Positions 31,319 to 39,748 of a stretch of 64,000 nucleotides of DNA are shown one piece after another (position 1 is the first letter of the stretch; the number at the start of each line of letters is the position of its first letter). Made by a program: the position numbers and the translations under genes. This stretch comes from Flavobacteriales bacterium (GTDB taxonomy: Bacteria > Bacteroidota > Bacteroidia > Flavobacteriales_F > PHOS-HE28). The DNA is taken from contig JADJWA010000001.1 in the NCBI GenBank assembly GCA_016716605.1, forward strand, positions 1,798,001 through 1,862,000, read 5' to 3'. The notes below the pieces were generated by a model. The model was not told where the DNA came from and did no database searches. It saw nothing but the letters and a program-made list of their open reading frames with translations.

Positions 31319-33085
31319 ATGAGCCTTGCAAGGAAGACAGGGATTCTGCTGCTGGCCAGCGCATACCTGACAAGCTGCAATTTCGAGAAGAGCGGCGCCA
31401 CCGGCTGGAACTACAATGACTCCAAGAATGGAGGCTTCGAGAAAGCCAGCTATGAGGACCAGGAGAACGGACCCGGCTTGGTGCTCATCGAGGGCGGTCA
31501 GTTCACCATGGGCCGGGTCTCGGATGACCTCCGCCACGAGTGGGACCACATCCCGCGCACGGTGACGGTCTCCTCCTTCTACATGGATGAAGTGGAGGTG
31601 ACGAACTTCTACTGGCTCGAGTACATCTATTGGCTCGATCGCGTGTACGCGGCGGACTTCCCGGAGATCTACAAGAAGGCGCTTCCTGATACCTTGGTCT
31701 GGCGCAGCAAGCTGGCCTTCAATGAGCCTTTTGTGGAGTATTACCTCAGGCACCCGGCCTACAGGGATTATCCAGTGGTTGGGGTGAACTGGCTCCAAGC
31801 CAATGATTACTGCGCATGGCGCACCGACCGTGTGAATGAGATCATCCTCATACGGGAAGGCCTTTTCGAGCACTACACCAGCCAGATCAATGAAGACCAT
31901 TTCAACACGGATGCCTATCTGGCCGGCCAGTACGAGAGCGGTAAGAAGGTGGATGGCGTGATCGACTTCGATCCGAACAAGGACCGCAGGAACATCAAGA
32001 TGGAGGATGGCGTTCTGCTGCCCAGGTACCGGTTGCCTACAGAAGCGGAGTGGGAGTATGCCGCGTACGGGATCATTGGCAACACCGTGGATGAGCGGGT
32101 GGTTGAGCGCCGCATCTATCCGTGGAACGGCCACTGGGTGCGCTATGACAGCCGCAAGAGCGGTGGCGCCTTCTATGGCGATTTCCGCGGCAACTTCATG
32201 CGCGGCCGCGGCGATTACATGGGTGTGGCCGGAAGCCTGAACGATAACGCTGATGTGACCGCTCCTGTTTTCAGCTATTGGCCGAACGATTACGGCCTGT
32301 ACAACATGGCGGGCAACGTGAGCGAATGGGTGATGGACGTGTACCGGAACCTCAGCCCGGAGGACAAGGATGATTTCCGGCCCTTCCGAGGCAACGTGTT
32401 CAAGACCAAAGTCCTCAATAGCGATGGCGCCGTGCAGGACAAGCACGATCAGGTGATCTACGATGTTGATGGTATTAAGTACTACCTGACGGAGTTCCAG
32501 CTTGCCATGCAAGGACGCGCGATTGATGAGGAAGCGGCCCTCATCGACGAGCTGCTGACCCAGATCGATCAGGCCATCGAGTTTGCCAATACGCGCAAGC
32601 ACGATCAAGCCATGCAGCGGGTGCAGGACATGATCGATAACATCAAGGGCAAGGACCTTGAGATCTGCCCCAAGCTGCTCTCAGGGATCAGTGATTACCA
32701 AAGTGATCAGCCCGGTGACGTGCGCGTTCGGAACGTGACCGTTGAGGAGAACATCGACCGTCGGAATTACCGCCAGAGCGACAACATCGATTTCCGCGAT
32801 GGCGATGTGGAGAGCAGCGTGTATTACGAGACACCGGATTTCGAGGGCAATGCCATGTACGATTGGGGGAAGACCACGCTGGTGAACGACCGCAGCCGCG
32901 TTTACAAAGGCGCGTCCTGGGCTGATCGCATCTACTGGGCCGGTCCGGCCACGCGCCGCCATCTCGATGAGCGGCAGAGCACTTCAACGATCGGCTTCCG
33001 CTGCGCAATGACCCGTGTGGGCAGCCCCAAGGGCCTCGGCGACGACAAGCGCCGCAAGGGCTTAGAGAATACCAAGAAGCGCTGA
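31319..33085 (+). CDS. gldJ: Gliding motility lipoprotein GldJ
   Basis: A 588-residue lipoprotein (signal peptide to Cys20, lipobox LTSC) with a formylglycine-generating-enzyme / sulfatase-modifying fold: GLVLIEGGQFTMGRVSDD, the VEVTNFYWLEYIYW segment, LPTEAEWEYAAYG, YNMAGNVSEWVMDVYR and the terminal RTGFRC-like STIGFRCAM. GldJ is needed for gliding and for stability of the type IX machinery (GldK) in Flavobacteriia. A charged helical insertion occurs near residues 386-462. The order porV, porU, gldJ, murF matches that of gliding Flavobacteriia. A hairpin follows the stop. Confidence 0.95.
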   Translation: MSLARKTGILLLASAYLTSCNFEKSGATGWNYNDSKNGGFEKASYEDQENGPGLVLIEGGQFTMGRVSDDLRHEWDHIPRTVTVSSFYMDEVEVTNFYWLEYIYWLDRVYAADFPEIYKKALPDTLVWRSKLAFNEPFVEYYLRHPAYRDYPVVGVNWLQANDYCAWRTDRVNEIILIREGLFEHYTSQINEDHFNTDAYLAGQYESGKKVDGVIDFDPNKDRRNIKMEDGVLLPRYRLPTEAEWEYAAYGIIGNTVDERVVERRIYPWNGHWVRYDSRKSGGAFYGDFRGNFMRGRGDYMGVAGSLNDNADVTAPVFSYWPNDYGLYNMAGNVSEWVMDVYRNLSPEDKDDFRPFRGNVFKTKVLNSDGAVQDKHDQVIYDVDGIKYYLTEFQLAMQGRAIDEEAALIDELLTQIDQAIEFANTRKHDQAMQRVQDMIDNIKGKDLEICPKLLSGISDYQSDQPGDVRVRNVTVEENIDRRNYRQSDNIDFRDGDVESSVYYETPDFEGNAMYDWGKTTLVNDRSRVYKGASWADRIYWAGPATRRHLDERQSTSTIGFRCAMTRVGSPKGLGDDKRRKGLENTKKR

Positions 33086-33103
33086 CGCTCCTGACAGCAA
33101 GCC

Positions 33104-33111
33104 TACATTCG
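33104..33111 (+). promoter_or_regulatory. Candidate -7 box (TACATTCG) of murF
   Basis: TACATTCG fits TAnnTTTG with one T-to-C change, 31 bases before the murF ATG. Its last two bases belong to the 5' arm of the gldJ terminator. Confidence 0.4.
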
Positions 33112-33135
33112 ACCCCCGGACCCCTCCGGGGGTCG
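33110..33135 (+). terminator. gldJ terminator hairpin
   Basis: CGACCCCCGGA (33110-33120) pairs with 33125-33135 over 11 bases around CCCC and is followed by TTGTTTC. It lies in the 57-base gldJ-murF spacer. Confidence 0.7.
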
Positions 33136-33142
33136 TTGTTTC

Positions 33143-34426
33143 ATGACCGGCATCGACGAGCTCCATCGCCGCTTCTTGGATTCGACCGGGCCAAGCTCGG
33201 ACACTCGTGCCATTGCAGCCGGATCCATGTTCTTCGCGCTTAAAGGGCCCCGGTTCAACGCCAACGCCTTCGCTGCTGAAGCAATCGCCAAAGGCGCTCG
33301 CTGCGCTGTGGTTGATGACCCTGTACATGCCAAGGATGACCGCTACCTGCTGGTCACGGACACGCTCAGCGCCTTGCAGAAGCTTGCTCGGCATCATCGC
33401 CGGCAATTCAACATTCCGGTGCTGGCCATCACCGGATCGAACGGCAAGACCACGACCAAGGAGCTCGTGCATGCTGTGTTATCGGTGCAAGGCCGCACGC
33501 TTGCCACCGAAGGCAACCTGAATAACCACATCGGTGTGCCGCTCACCCTGTTGCGCCTTAGGCCCGACCATGCTTTCGCGGTGATTGAGATGGGTGCGAG
33601 CAAACCTGGCGACATCAGTGAACTGGCCGCGATCGCTGAGCCGACCCACGGTCTTATCACGAACATCGGCAAGGCGCACCTCGAGGGCTTCGGCGGCCCC
33701 GAAGGCGTGTTGCGCACCAAGACGGAGCTATACCGATGGCTGGCGGAGCGCCGTGGGACTGCCTTTGTGAATGCGGATGATGCGTTGCTGGTCGAGAATC
33801 TGGCCGGGGTGCCGAATCGGATCGGATACGGGACCGGCGAATGCCAGGTGCGCGGCGGGCTGCTTGATGCGGGGGCCCGGCTTGCCCTTTGGTTCCTCGG
33901 AACGGGCGGCGGAAGGAAGGAAGCGCGCACACGGCTCGTCGGTGCCTACAACCTGCCGAACGCGCTCGCGGCGGTGGCGGTGGGGCGGACTTTCGGCGCA
34001 ACGGATCAAGCGATCGTGCAAGCGCTGGAGCGGTATGAGCCCGGCAATAACCGATCGCAATGGATCGAGACCGAACGGAACCAGGTTATCCTCGACGCCT
34101 ACAATGCAAACCCGACCAGCGTGGAGGCTGCGCTGCGGAACTTCGCTGCAATGCAGGCCGACCGCCCTAAGCTCGCCGTGCTCGGCGACATGCTTGAGCT
34201 CGGCCCGGAGGGCCCCGATGAGCACGCGCGAATCATTCATCTCTGCGATCAGCTCAGGTTGCCGGTTATCCTCGTAGGTCCGATCTACGGCCGCGTGGCC
34301 GATGGCGCGCATTCCGATGCAGGGGCTTTGCTGAATGCATGGTCGAACGCAGGGCCAACAGGCAAGCTCATCCTGCTGAAGGGTTCGAGGGGCCTGCGGC
34401 TGGAGCAGCTGCTCACAGCACTCTGA
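33143..34426 (+). CDS. murF: UDP-MurNAc-tripeptide--D-Ala-D-Ala ligase
   Basis: A 427-residue cytoplasmic Mur ligase that adds D-Ala-D-Ala to the peptidoglycan precursor. The N-terminal substrate domain has SSDTRAIAAGSMFFALKG; the ATP loop GSNGKTT is at 98-104 with TKE following; the central domain has NNHIGVPLTLLRL, VIEMGASKPGDI and NIGKAHLEGFGG; the C-terminal domain has DAYNANPTSVEAAL and LGDMLELGP. All are diagnostic of MurF. It follows gldJ, a conserved neighbour in Flavobacteriia, but is separated from it by a hairpin. Confidence 0.95.
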   Translation: MTGIDELHRRFLDSTGPSSDTRAIAAGSMFFALKGPRFNANAFAAEAIAKGARCAVVDDPVHAKDDRYLLVTDTLSALQKLARHHRRQFNIPVLAITGSNGKTTTKELVHAVLSVQGRTLATEGNLNNHIGVPLTLLRLRPDHAFAVIEMGASKPGDISELAAIAEPTHGLITNIGKAHLEGFGGPEGVLRTKTELYRWLAERRGTAFVNADDALLVENLAGVPNRIGYGTGECQVRGGLLDAGARLALWFLGTGGGRKEARTRLVGAYNLPNALAAVAVGRTFGATDQAIVQALERYEPGNNRSQWIETERNQVILDAYNANPTSVEAALRNFAAMQADRPKLAVLGDMLELGPEGPDEHARIIHLCDQLRLPVILVGPIYGRVADGAHSDAGALLNAWSNAGPTGKLILLKGSRGLRLEQLLTAL

Positions 34427-34540
34427 AGCCGTTGGCCCATTAGGCGAAGCGCTGCGACCCTGCAAGTCGTAGCGGGTGATCTGCGCAATGGAATGGAGTT
34501 CAGCGCTGATGCGGTCGGAGCAGGGCTTTTCTGTGCCGCC

Positions 34541-34548
34541 TACCTTCG
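34541..34548 (+). promoter_or_regulatory. -7 box (TACCTTCG) of the cystathionine beta-synthase gene
   Basis: TACCTTCG ends 5 bases before the ATG at 34554, so the transcript would be leaderless or nearly so. It lies in the 127-base spacer after murF, in which nothing else is evident. Confidence 0.5.
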
Positions 34549-34553
34549 TCCCG

Positions 34554-35909
34554 ATGAAGATCCATGAGAACATCCTCACCACCATCGGCAATACGCCCAT
34601 GGTGCGGCTGAACAAGATCACGAAGGACGTCGCCGCCACCGTGCTAGCCAAGGTTGAGACCTTCAACCCCGGAAATAGCATCAAGGATCGCATGGCGATC
34701 AAGATGATCGAGGACGCGGAGAAAGCCGGCCTGCTGAAGCCCGGCGGCACCATCATCGAGGGTACGAGCGGCAACACCGGCATGGGCCTGGCCATCGCAG
34801 CCATCATCAAGGGCTACAAGTGCATCTTCACCACCACGGACAAGCAGAGCCGCGAAAAAGTGGACATCCTGCGGGCCTTCGGCGCGGAGGTGATCGTGTG
34901 CCCAACGAATGTGGATCCCGAAGACCCCCGGTCCTATTACTCGGTCTCTTCGCGCTTGGTGAATGAAACGCCGAACAGCTGGAAGGCCAACCAGTACGAT
35001 AATCCGAGCAATGCACAGGCGCATTATGAGAGCACCGGCCCGGAGATCTGGGAGCAGACCAGCGGCAAGATCGATCACCTCGTGGTGGGTGTGGGTACTG
35101 GCGGCACCATCTGCGGCACGGCGCGCTTCCTGAAGGAAAAGAACCCCAAGCTGAAAGCGTGGGGGATCGACACTTATGGCTCGGTCTTCAAGAAGCTGAA
35201 GGAGACCGGGATCTTCGACAAGAACGAGATCTACCCGTACATCACGGAAGGCATCGGGGAGGACTTCGTTCCGGCGAACGTGAACATGGACCTGATCGAC
35301 CACTTCGAGAAAGTGACTGACCGGGACGCCGCCATCTTCACTCGGAAGATTGTGAAGGACGAAGGCATTTTCGTGGGGAACAGCGCGGGCAGCGCGATGG
35401 CCGGTTTGCTGCAGCTGAAGGACAACTTCAAGAAGGGTGAAGTGGTGGTGGTGATCTTCCACGACCACGGCACGCGCTACGTCGGTAAAATGTTCAACGA
35501 CGACTGGATGCGCGAGCGCGGCTTCCTCGTGGAGGAGAAGCCCACCGCCGGTGACCTGCTCAAGGGCAAGGACCTCCAGTTGCTCAGCGTCGAAGCCGAT
35601 GAGCCCGTGCTTAGCGCCATCGAAAAGATGCGCAAGCACAACATCGACCAGCTGCCGGTATTCGAAGGCGGCAAGCCCGTTGGCACCATCACCGATGCGC
35701 GACTCTTCGATGCGATCCTGGAGGACGCAGAAGTGCGCCACCAGAAAGCCCGCGTGGTGATGGGCCCTGCTCTGCCCGTGATCGGCCTCGATGCCACGTT
35801 GGAGGATGTGGCCAAACGTCTTGGGAATGGAAGCCCGGCGGTGCTGGTGAAACAGATGAACGGCTATGGGATAATCACGAAGCAGGACATCATCGGGAAG
35901 CTGAAATAG
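34554..35909 (+). CDS. Cystathionine beta-synthase (PLP fold plus CBS pair)
   Basis: A 451-residue enzyme that condenses serine (or O-acetylserine) with homocysteine or sulfide. The PLP lysine is Lys44 in NPGNSIKDRMA, the phosphate/substrate loop TSGNTG is at 71-76, and GVGTGGTICGTARFLK binds the PLP phosphate. Residues about 326-451 form a pair of CBS domains (VLSAIEKMRKHNIDQLPVF, GTITDARLFDAIL, GYGIITKQDIIG). The length and CBS pair favour cystathionine beta-synthase over plain cysteine synthase. The start MKIHENILTTIGNTPMVRL at 34554 is the conserved N-terminus; a longer form from 34476 would include the promoter. Confidence 0.9.
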   Translation: MKIHENILTTIGNTPMVRLNKITKDVAATVLAKVETFNPGNSIKDRMAIKMIEDAEKAGLLKPGGTIIEGTSGNTGMGLAIAAIIKGYKCIFTTTDKQSREKVDILRAFGAEVIVCPTNVDPEDPRSYYSVSSRLVNETPNSWKANQYDNPSNAQAHYESTGPEIWEQTSGKIDHLVVGVGTGGTICGTARFLKEKNPKLKAWGIDTYGSVFKKLKETGIFDKNEIYPYITEGIGEDFVPANVNMDLIDHFEKVTDRDAAIFTRKIVKDEGIFVGNSAGSAMAGLLQLKDNFKKGEVVVVIFHDHGTRYVGKMFNDDWMRERGFLVEEKPTAGDLLKGKDLQLLSVEADEPVLSAIEKMRKHNIDQLPVFEGGKPVGTITDARLFDAILEDAEVRHQKARVVMGPALPVIGLDATLEDVAKRLGNGSPAVLVKQMNGYGIITKQDIIGKLK

Positions 35910-35919
35910 CCAATAGGCA

Positions 35920-36261
35920 ATGCTTGATTGGCGCTCTGCTGGGACGATCGCTGCTCTTTTTGCGGGGTCGCTCTTCCATGCCGGATGTGAATCGGAGTCC
36001 GCACCTTTCAATCGGGCGGCATGGCTCGAAGGTGATTACCGCGACCGGGGCAGGATGCACAAGGATTTCCTGGACCGGCACCCATTGAAAGGTGAGCGTA
36101 TCGATGATGTGCAGGATCTCTTGGGCGTAGCGAATGACATGGACAGAGAACGATCCGTTTGCACGTGGTACCTTGACTTGGGATGGACCGCACTCTTTCA
36201 TATGGATGTGCATGTGAATCCGGCCAATTCAGTGGTTGATTCGGTTCGGGTGTATGATTGA
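35920..36261 (+). CDS. Small lipoprotein of unknown function
   Basis: A 113-residue predicted lipoprotein: signal peptide with lipobox LFHAGC (Cys23). The mature domain has RMHKDFLDRHPLKGERIDDVQDLLGVA followed by a WYLDLGW strand, broadly similar to small BamE / SmpA-like folds in which a conserved DDV-x-x-LLG helix precedes strands; this is a pattern match only. It lies 10 bases after the cystathionine beta-synthase gene, probably on the same transcript, and shortly before the metal-chelate receptor gene. Confidence 0.7.
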   Translation: MLDWRSAGTIAALFAGSLFHAGCESESAPFNRAAWLEGDYRDRGRMHKDFLDRHPLKGERIDDVQDLLGVANDMDRERSVCTWYLDLGWTALFHMDVHVNPANSVVDSVRVYD

Positions 36262-36296
36262 CGGAGTATCCAGCAATTGTGGCAATGACAGCTTCG

Positions 36297-37103
36297 ATGA
36301 GGTACACGGCTGACCAAATGCACCGCTCCGTCATCGTCCCGGAGCATCCCAAGCGCATCATCTCCCTCGTCCCTTCCCAAACCGAGCTCCTTTGTGACCT
36401 CGGCCTCGGCGATCGCGTGGTCGGCATCACCAAGTTCTGTATCCATCCGGAAACCTGGTTCAAGACCAAGCATCGCGTAGGCGGAACCAAGAAGGTCGAC
36501 TTCGATAAGGTACGTGCGCTGAAACCCGACCTGATCATCGGCAACAAGGAAGAGAACGAGCGGAAGGACATCCACGTCCTGGAACAGGAGTTCCCGGTGT
36601 GGATGAGCGATGTGCGCGACCTGGAGGGTGCGCTTGAAATGGTCCTTCGAGTGGGCGAACTGACTGGAACAACGACCCTTGCTGACTCCATCACCGATGG
36701 AATCAGGCAGGCGTTCGTCGGCTTGCGTCCGTTGGAAGAACCGCGCACGGTGGCCTACTTCATCTGGCGGGATCCGTTCATGGCGGTGGGCCAAGGCACC
36801 TTCGTGAACGACATCCTCAAGCGCTGCGGCTTGATCAATGTCTTCGATGAAGGCGATGCCCGCTACCCGGAGATCACGGCGCAGGAAGTGGCGGAGGCCG
36901 ATCCGGACGTGATCCTGCTCTCATCAGAACCTTTCCCCTTCACTGAGAAGCACATCGCTGAGCTCAACATGATCTGCCCAGGAACGCCCGTGCGCCTGGT
37001 CGATGGCGAGGCCTTCAGCTGGTACGGCAGCCGATTACTGAAAGCACCAGCCTACTTCACCGGGCTGATCGCCTCATTGCGGATCGAAGGCAGCGTGACC
37101 TGA
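36297..37103 (+). CDS. Helical-backbone metal-chelate receptor (BtuF/FecB-like), no signal peptide
   Basis: A 268-residue protein of the periplasmic binding protein class III fold. N-terminal VPEHPKRIISLVPSQTELLCDLGLGDRVVGIT and the block LKPDLIIGNKEEN are typical of the first lobe; TGTTTLADSITDGI leads into the linking helix; PYFIW-like VAYFIWRDPFMAVGQGTFVNDILKRCGL and VAEADPDVILLSSEPFPF form the second. The family binds cobalamin, siderophores or haem. There is no signal peptide at any of the possible starts (TTG 36258, ATG 36285, ATG 36297), a feature also of some other Bacteroidota members, so the place of action is unclear. No permease or ATPase is adjacent. I chose 36297 because MRYTADQMHRSV aligns with the usual N-terminus. 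Confidence 0.8.
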   Translation: MRYTADQMHRSVIVPEHPKRIISLVPSQTELLCDLGLGDRVVGITKFCIHPETWFKTKHRVGGTKKVDFDKVRALKPDLIIGNKEENERKDIHVLEQEFPVWMSDVRDLEGALEMVLRVGELTGTTTLADSITDGIRQAFVGLRPLEEPRTVAYFIWRDPFMAVGQGTFVNDILKRCGLINVFDEGDARYPEITAQEVAEADPDVILLSSEPFPFTEKHIAELNMICPGTPVRLVDGEAFSWYGSRLLKAPAYFTGLIASLRIEGSVT

Positions 37104-37156
37104 GTGCCATCGGCCGTCGGATCACATTGGCGGCAAAGGCACGAATGGGGCAAGGC

Positions 37157-37164
37157 TACTTTTG
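37157..37164 (+). promoter_or_regulatory. -7 box (TACTTTTG) of the patatin gene
   Basis: TACTTTTG is an exact TAnnTTTG match ending 11 bases before the ATG at 37176. It decides for this start over the longer frame opening at 37104. Confidence 0.65.
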
Positions 37165-37175
37165 CGTCCCGCCAC

Positions 37176-39458
37176 ATGCACCGCCTATTGACCGCCGCCC
37201 TGCTCCTGCTCGCCGTAGCGCGCATGCAGGGTCAGCGCGTCGGGGTAGTGCTCAGCGGTGGCGGGGCCACGGCCATGACGCATATCGGCGTGCTGAAAGC
37301 GCTGGAAGAGAATGGCATTCCCATCGATTGCATCACCGGCAGCAGCATGGGCGCGTTGGTCGGGGCCATGTATGCATCGGGCTACTCACCGGCTGAGTTG
37401 GATTCGCTCTTCCGCACCGATCTGTACCGCATCATGGCCGAAGGCGGCACAGAGGCCAGGCATACGTACTACTTCAAGCAGGACCGGCCTGATGCCTCCC
37501 TGATCAACCTGCGGTTCGATGTGGATACGCTGATCCAGACCTCCCTGCCCACCAACCTGCGCAGCCCTGCCCTGCTCGACTTCGAACAGATGCGAGGCTT
37601 CGCTCCTGCTGCTGCGGCTTCGGGCTACGACCTCGACAGCCTTTTCGTGCCTTTCCGTTGCGTGGCCAGTGACATCACCGCGCAACGCTCGGTGGTGTTC
37701 CGCAAAGGGGACCTGGCATTGGCCGTACGGGCGAGCATGAGCTATCCGTTCTACTTCAAACCCATCCGCGTCGACGGCCACCTGATGATGGACGGTGGGC
37801 TGTACAACAACTTCCCGAGCGATGTGATGTACGCCGACTTCTTCCCTGACCTGATCATCGGAAGCAACGTGAGCAGCAATTCATCGCCCCCAGATGAAGA
37901 CGACCTGGTGAGCCAGTTGCGCGCCATGATGCAGGAGCCCACCAATTTCTCCGTGATCTGCGAGAACGGTGTGATCATCGAGCCCCGCACGGAAGTCTCG
38001 CTCTTCGACTTCTCGGACCCCGGGCGAGCCATCGAGGATGGGTACCGCGCAGCTCAGGAGCGCATTCCGGAGATCCTTGCGCAGATCCACACCCGTACCG
38101 ATCCGGACCGATTGCGTGCACGGCGCATGGCCTTCCGTGCGCGCATGCCCGCGCTGCGCTTCGATCAGGTGAGCATCGTCGGCCTGCGGCGATCCGCCAC
38201 GCGCTACGCCTCGCGCGTGGTGGATCGCTCCGGAAAGCCCCTCGAATCGGAGAATCTCAAGCGCGCGTACTTCCGACTGCTCGCGGATCACAACATCGCC
38301 TTCCTGCATCCTCGGGCCACCTTCAACGCCGCGACCAGCCGTTACGATCTCACGCTCACGGCAAAGCGACAGAAACGCCTGGAGGTGCGCTTCGGCGGCA
38401 TGTTCTCCTCGCGACCCATCAACACCGGCATGGTCGCCCTGCGCTACAACCTCCTCAGCCGTGCGAGCATGTACGCGCAAACCAGTTCGTACTTCGGCAA
38501 GTATTACCAATCGGCCCATGTGCGCGTGCGCGCCGATCTGGCCACGCGCGTTCCCATGTATGTGGAACCGGCATTCGCCATTCAGCGCTGGGACTACTTC
38601 AGCAGCTTCAGCACCTTCTTCGATGAAGTGCAGCCCAGCTTCGTGGTGATGAAGGAGACCTGGGGCGGCCTGAACGCAGGCATGGGCATTGGAAACAAAG
38701 GCCTGCTCCGCTTCGATGCCAAGGTGGCCGAAACGCGCGACAGCTATTACCAGGCCGACGCCTTCACCGGCCGCGATACGAGCGACGTCACGTACTTCGA
38801 TTATGGAACGAGCGGCCTGATCCTCACGCGCAACTCGCTCAACCGAAAGCAGCACCCCAATGCGGGCGAGGCCTTGAGCCTCTGCATCCGCGGCTACTCC
38901 GGGAAGGAGCGCACGGTTGCCGGGAGCACGCAGACGGAGCCGGGACAGCGATTCCTTGACCAGCATGATTGGTTCTCGGTGAAGGCGCAATGGGACCAGT
39001 ATCTCCTGCCACGCGGGAAGGTGCGATTCGGCGTGCTTGCCGAGGGCGTTTACAGCACCATGCCGATGTTCCAGAACTACACGGCCAGCATCATCCGGGC
39101 GCCTGCTTTCGAGCCAACGCCTGAGAGCCGCACCTACTTCATGGAGCAATTCCGCGCACCCAAGTACATCGCCGGCGGACTGCGGTCGATCATCGCGGTG
39201 GCGCGTGAGCGGCTCGATCTGCGTCTGGAGGGGTACGTGTTCCAGCCGTATGAGCCCATCGTGCGCGGGGATAACAACCAGGGCACGACCGCACCGGCAT
39301 TCAGCGAGCGCTACTACATCGGCTCAGGCTCGTTGATCTACCAGAGCCCGATCGGGCCGGTCTGGTTCAACCTGAGCTACTTCGATCAGCTCCGTGAGCC
39401 TTGGGCATGGAGCCTCAACTTCGGCTACATCCTCTTCAATCAGCAGGAGAACGAATGA
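37176..39458 (+). CDS. Patatin-like phospholipase fused to an Omp85 barrel
   Basis: A 760-residue outer-membrane protein. After a signal peptide (MHRLLTAALLLLAVARMQGQ) comes a patatin domain (about 21-320) with the oxyanion loop SGGGATAMTHIG, the nucleophile Ser57 in GSSMG and Asp206 in MMDGGLYNNFP, a complete Ser-Asp dyad. A POTRA-like segment (DQVSIVGLRR, about 327-410) and a C-terminal Omp85-type barrel follow, ending YQSPIGPVWFNLSY and LNFGYILF. This architecture is that of PlpD-like type Vd autotransporters and of Bacteroidota relatives; it may cleave phospholipids at the surface or after release. An exact -7 box precedes it. A 79-residue gene overlaps its stop. Confidence 0.93.
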   Translation: MHRLLTAALLLLAVARMQGQRVGVVLSGGGATAMTHIGVLKALEENGIPIDCITGSSMGALVGAMYASGYSPAELDSLFRTDLYRIMAEGGTEARHTYYFKQDRPDASLINLRFDVDTLIQTSLPTNLRSPALLDFEQMRGFAPAAAASGYDLDSLFVPFRCVASDITAQRSVVFRKGDLALAVRASMSYPFYFKPIRVDGHLMMDGGLYNNFPSDVMYADFFPDLIIGSNVSSNSSPPDEDDLVSQLRAMMQEPTNFSVICENGVIIEPRTEVSLFDFSDPGRAIEDGYRAAQERIPEILAQIHTRTDPDRLRARRMAFRARMPALRFDQVSIVGLRRSATRYASRVVDRSGKPLESENLKRAYFRLLADHNIAFLHPRATFNAATSRYDLTLTAKRQKRLEVRFGGMFSSRPINTGMVALRYNLLSRASMYAQTSSYFGKYYQSAHVRVRADLATRVPMYVEPAFAIQRWDYFSSFSTFFDEVQPSFVVMKETWGGLNAGMGIGNKGLLRFDAKVAETRDSYYQADAFTGRDTSDVTYFDYGTSGLILTRNSLNRKQHPNAGEALSLCIRGYSGKERTVAGSTQTEPGQRFLDQHDWFSVKAQWDQYLLPRGKVRFGVLAEGVYSTMPMFQNYTASIIRAPAFEPTPESRTYFMEQFRAPKYIAGGLRSIIAVARERLDLRLEGYVFQPYEPIVRGDNNQGTTAPAFSERYYIGSGSLIYQSPIGPVWFNLSYFDQLREPWAWSLNFGYILFNQQENE

Positions 39459-39694
39459 TCACGCACGACGTGCTCGACGCCTACGAATCGGTGAGAGGCG
39501 ACTACGCATTGCTGCCGTGGGGCTTGCAGCCGGACGAAGCGCTCTGGGAAGCCGTGGATGGCCTACTGCTTGAGCTTCACCTGATCGCGCATGGTTACGC
39601 GAGCGATGGCTACGCGAAGCATGTGGAGCGCGAGATGCAACGACTTTGCGCCGATTCAGGGGTCGCCGAGCGCTTGAGAGCCATGCGGCTCTGA
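39455..39694 (+). CDS. Small acidic protein coupled to the patatin gene
   Basis: A 79-residue hypothetical protein whose ATG overlaps the patatin stop (ATGA). It is helical and acidic in the first two thirds (MITHDVLDAYESVRGDYALL, DEALWEAVDGLLLELHLIAH) with a basic end, and has no signal peptide or membrane segment. I recognise no family. The overlap and codon usage like its neighbour support a real gene. A cytoplasmic partner of a surface lipase would be unexpected, so the link may be only transcriptional. Confidence 0.6.
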   Translation: MITHDVLDAYESVRGDYALLPWGLQPDEALWEAVDGLLLELHLIAHGYASDGYAKHVEREMQRLCADSGVAERLRAMRL

Positions 39695-39748
39695 CCGGAA
39701 TGACGTAATCCTCCGCGCGGGAGGGTTCCACGAACGGCCACGCACCTA

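Noticed and set aside
36258..36296. TTG start at 36258 for the metal-chelate receptor, overlapping the upstream stop
   Set aside because: The extra 13 residues have no family support, and MRYTADQM at 36297 aligns with the usual N-terminus; kept only as an alternative.
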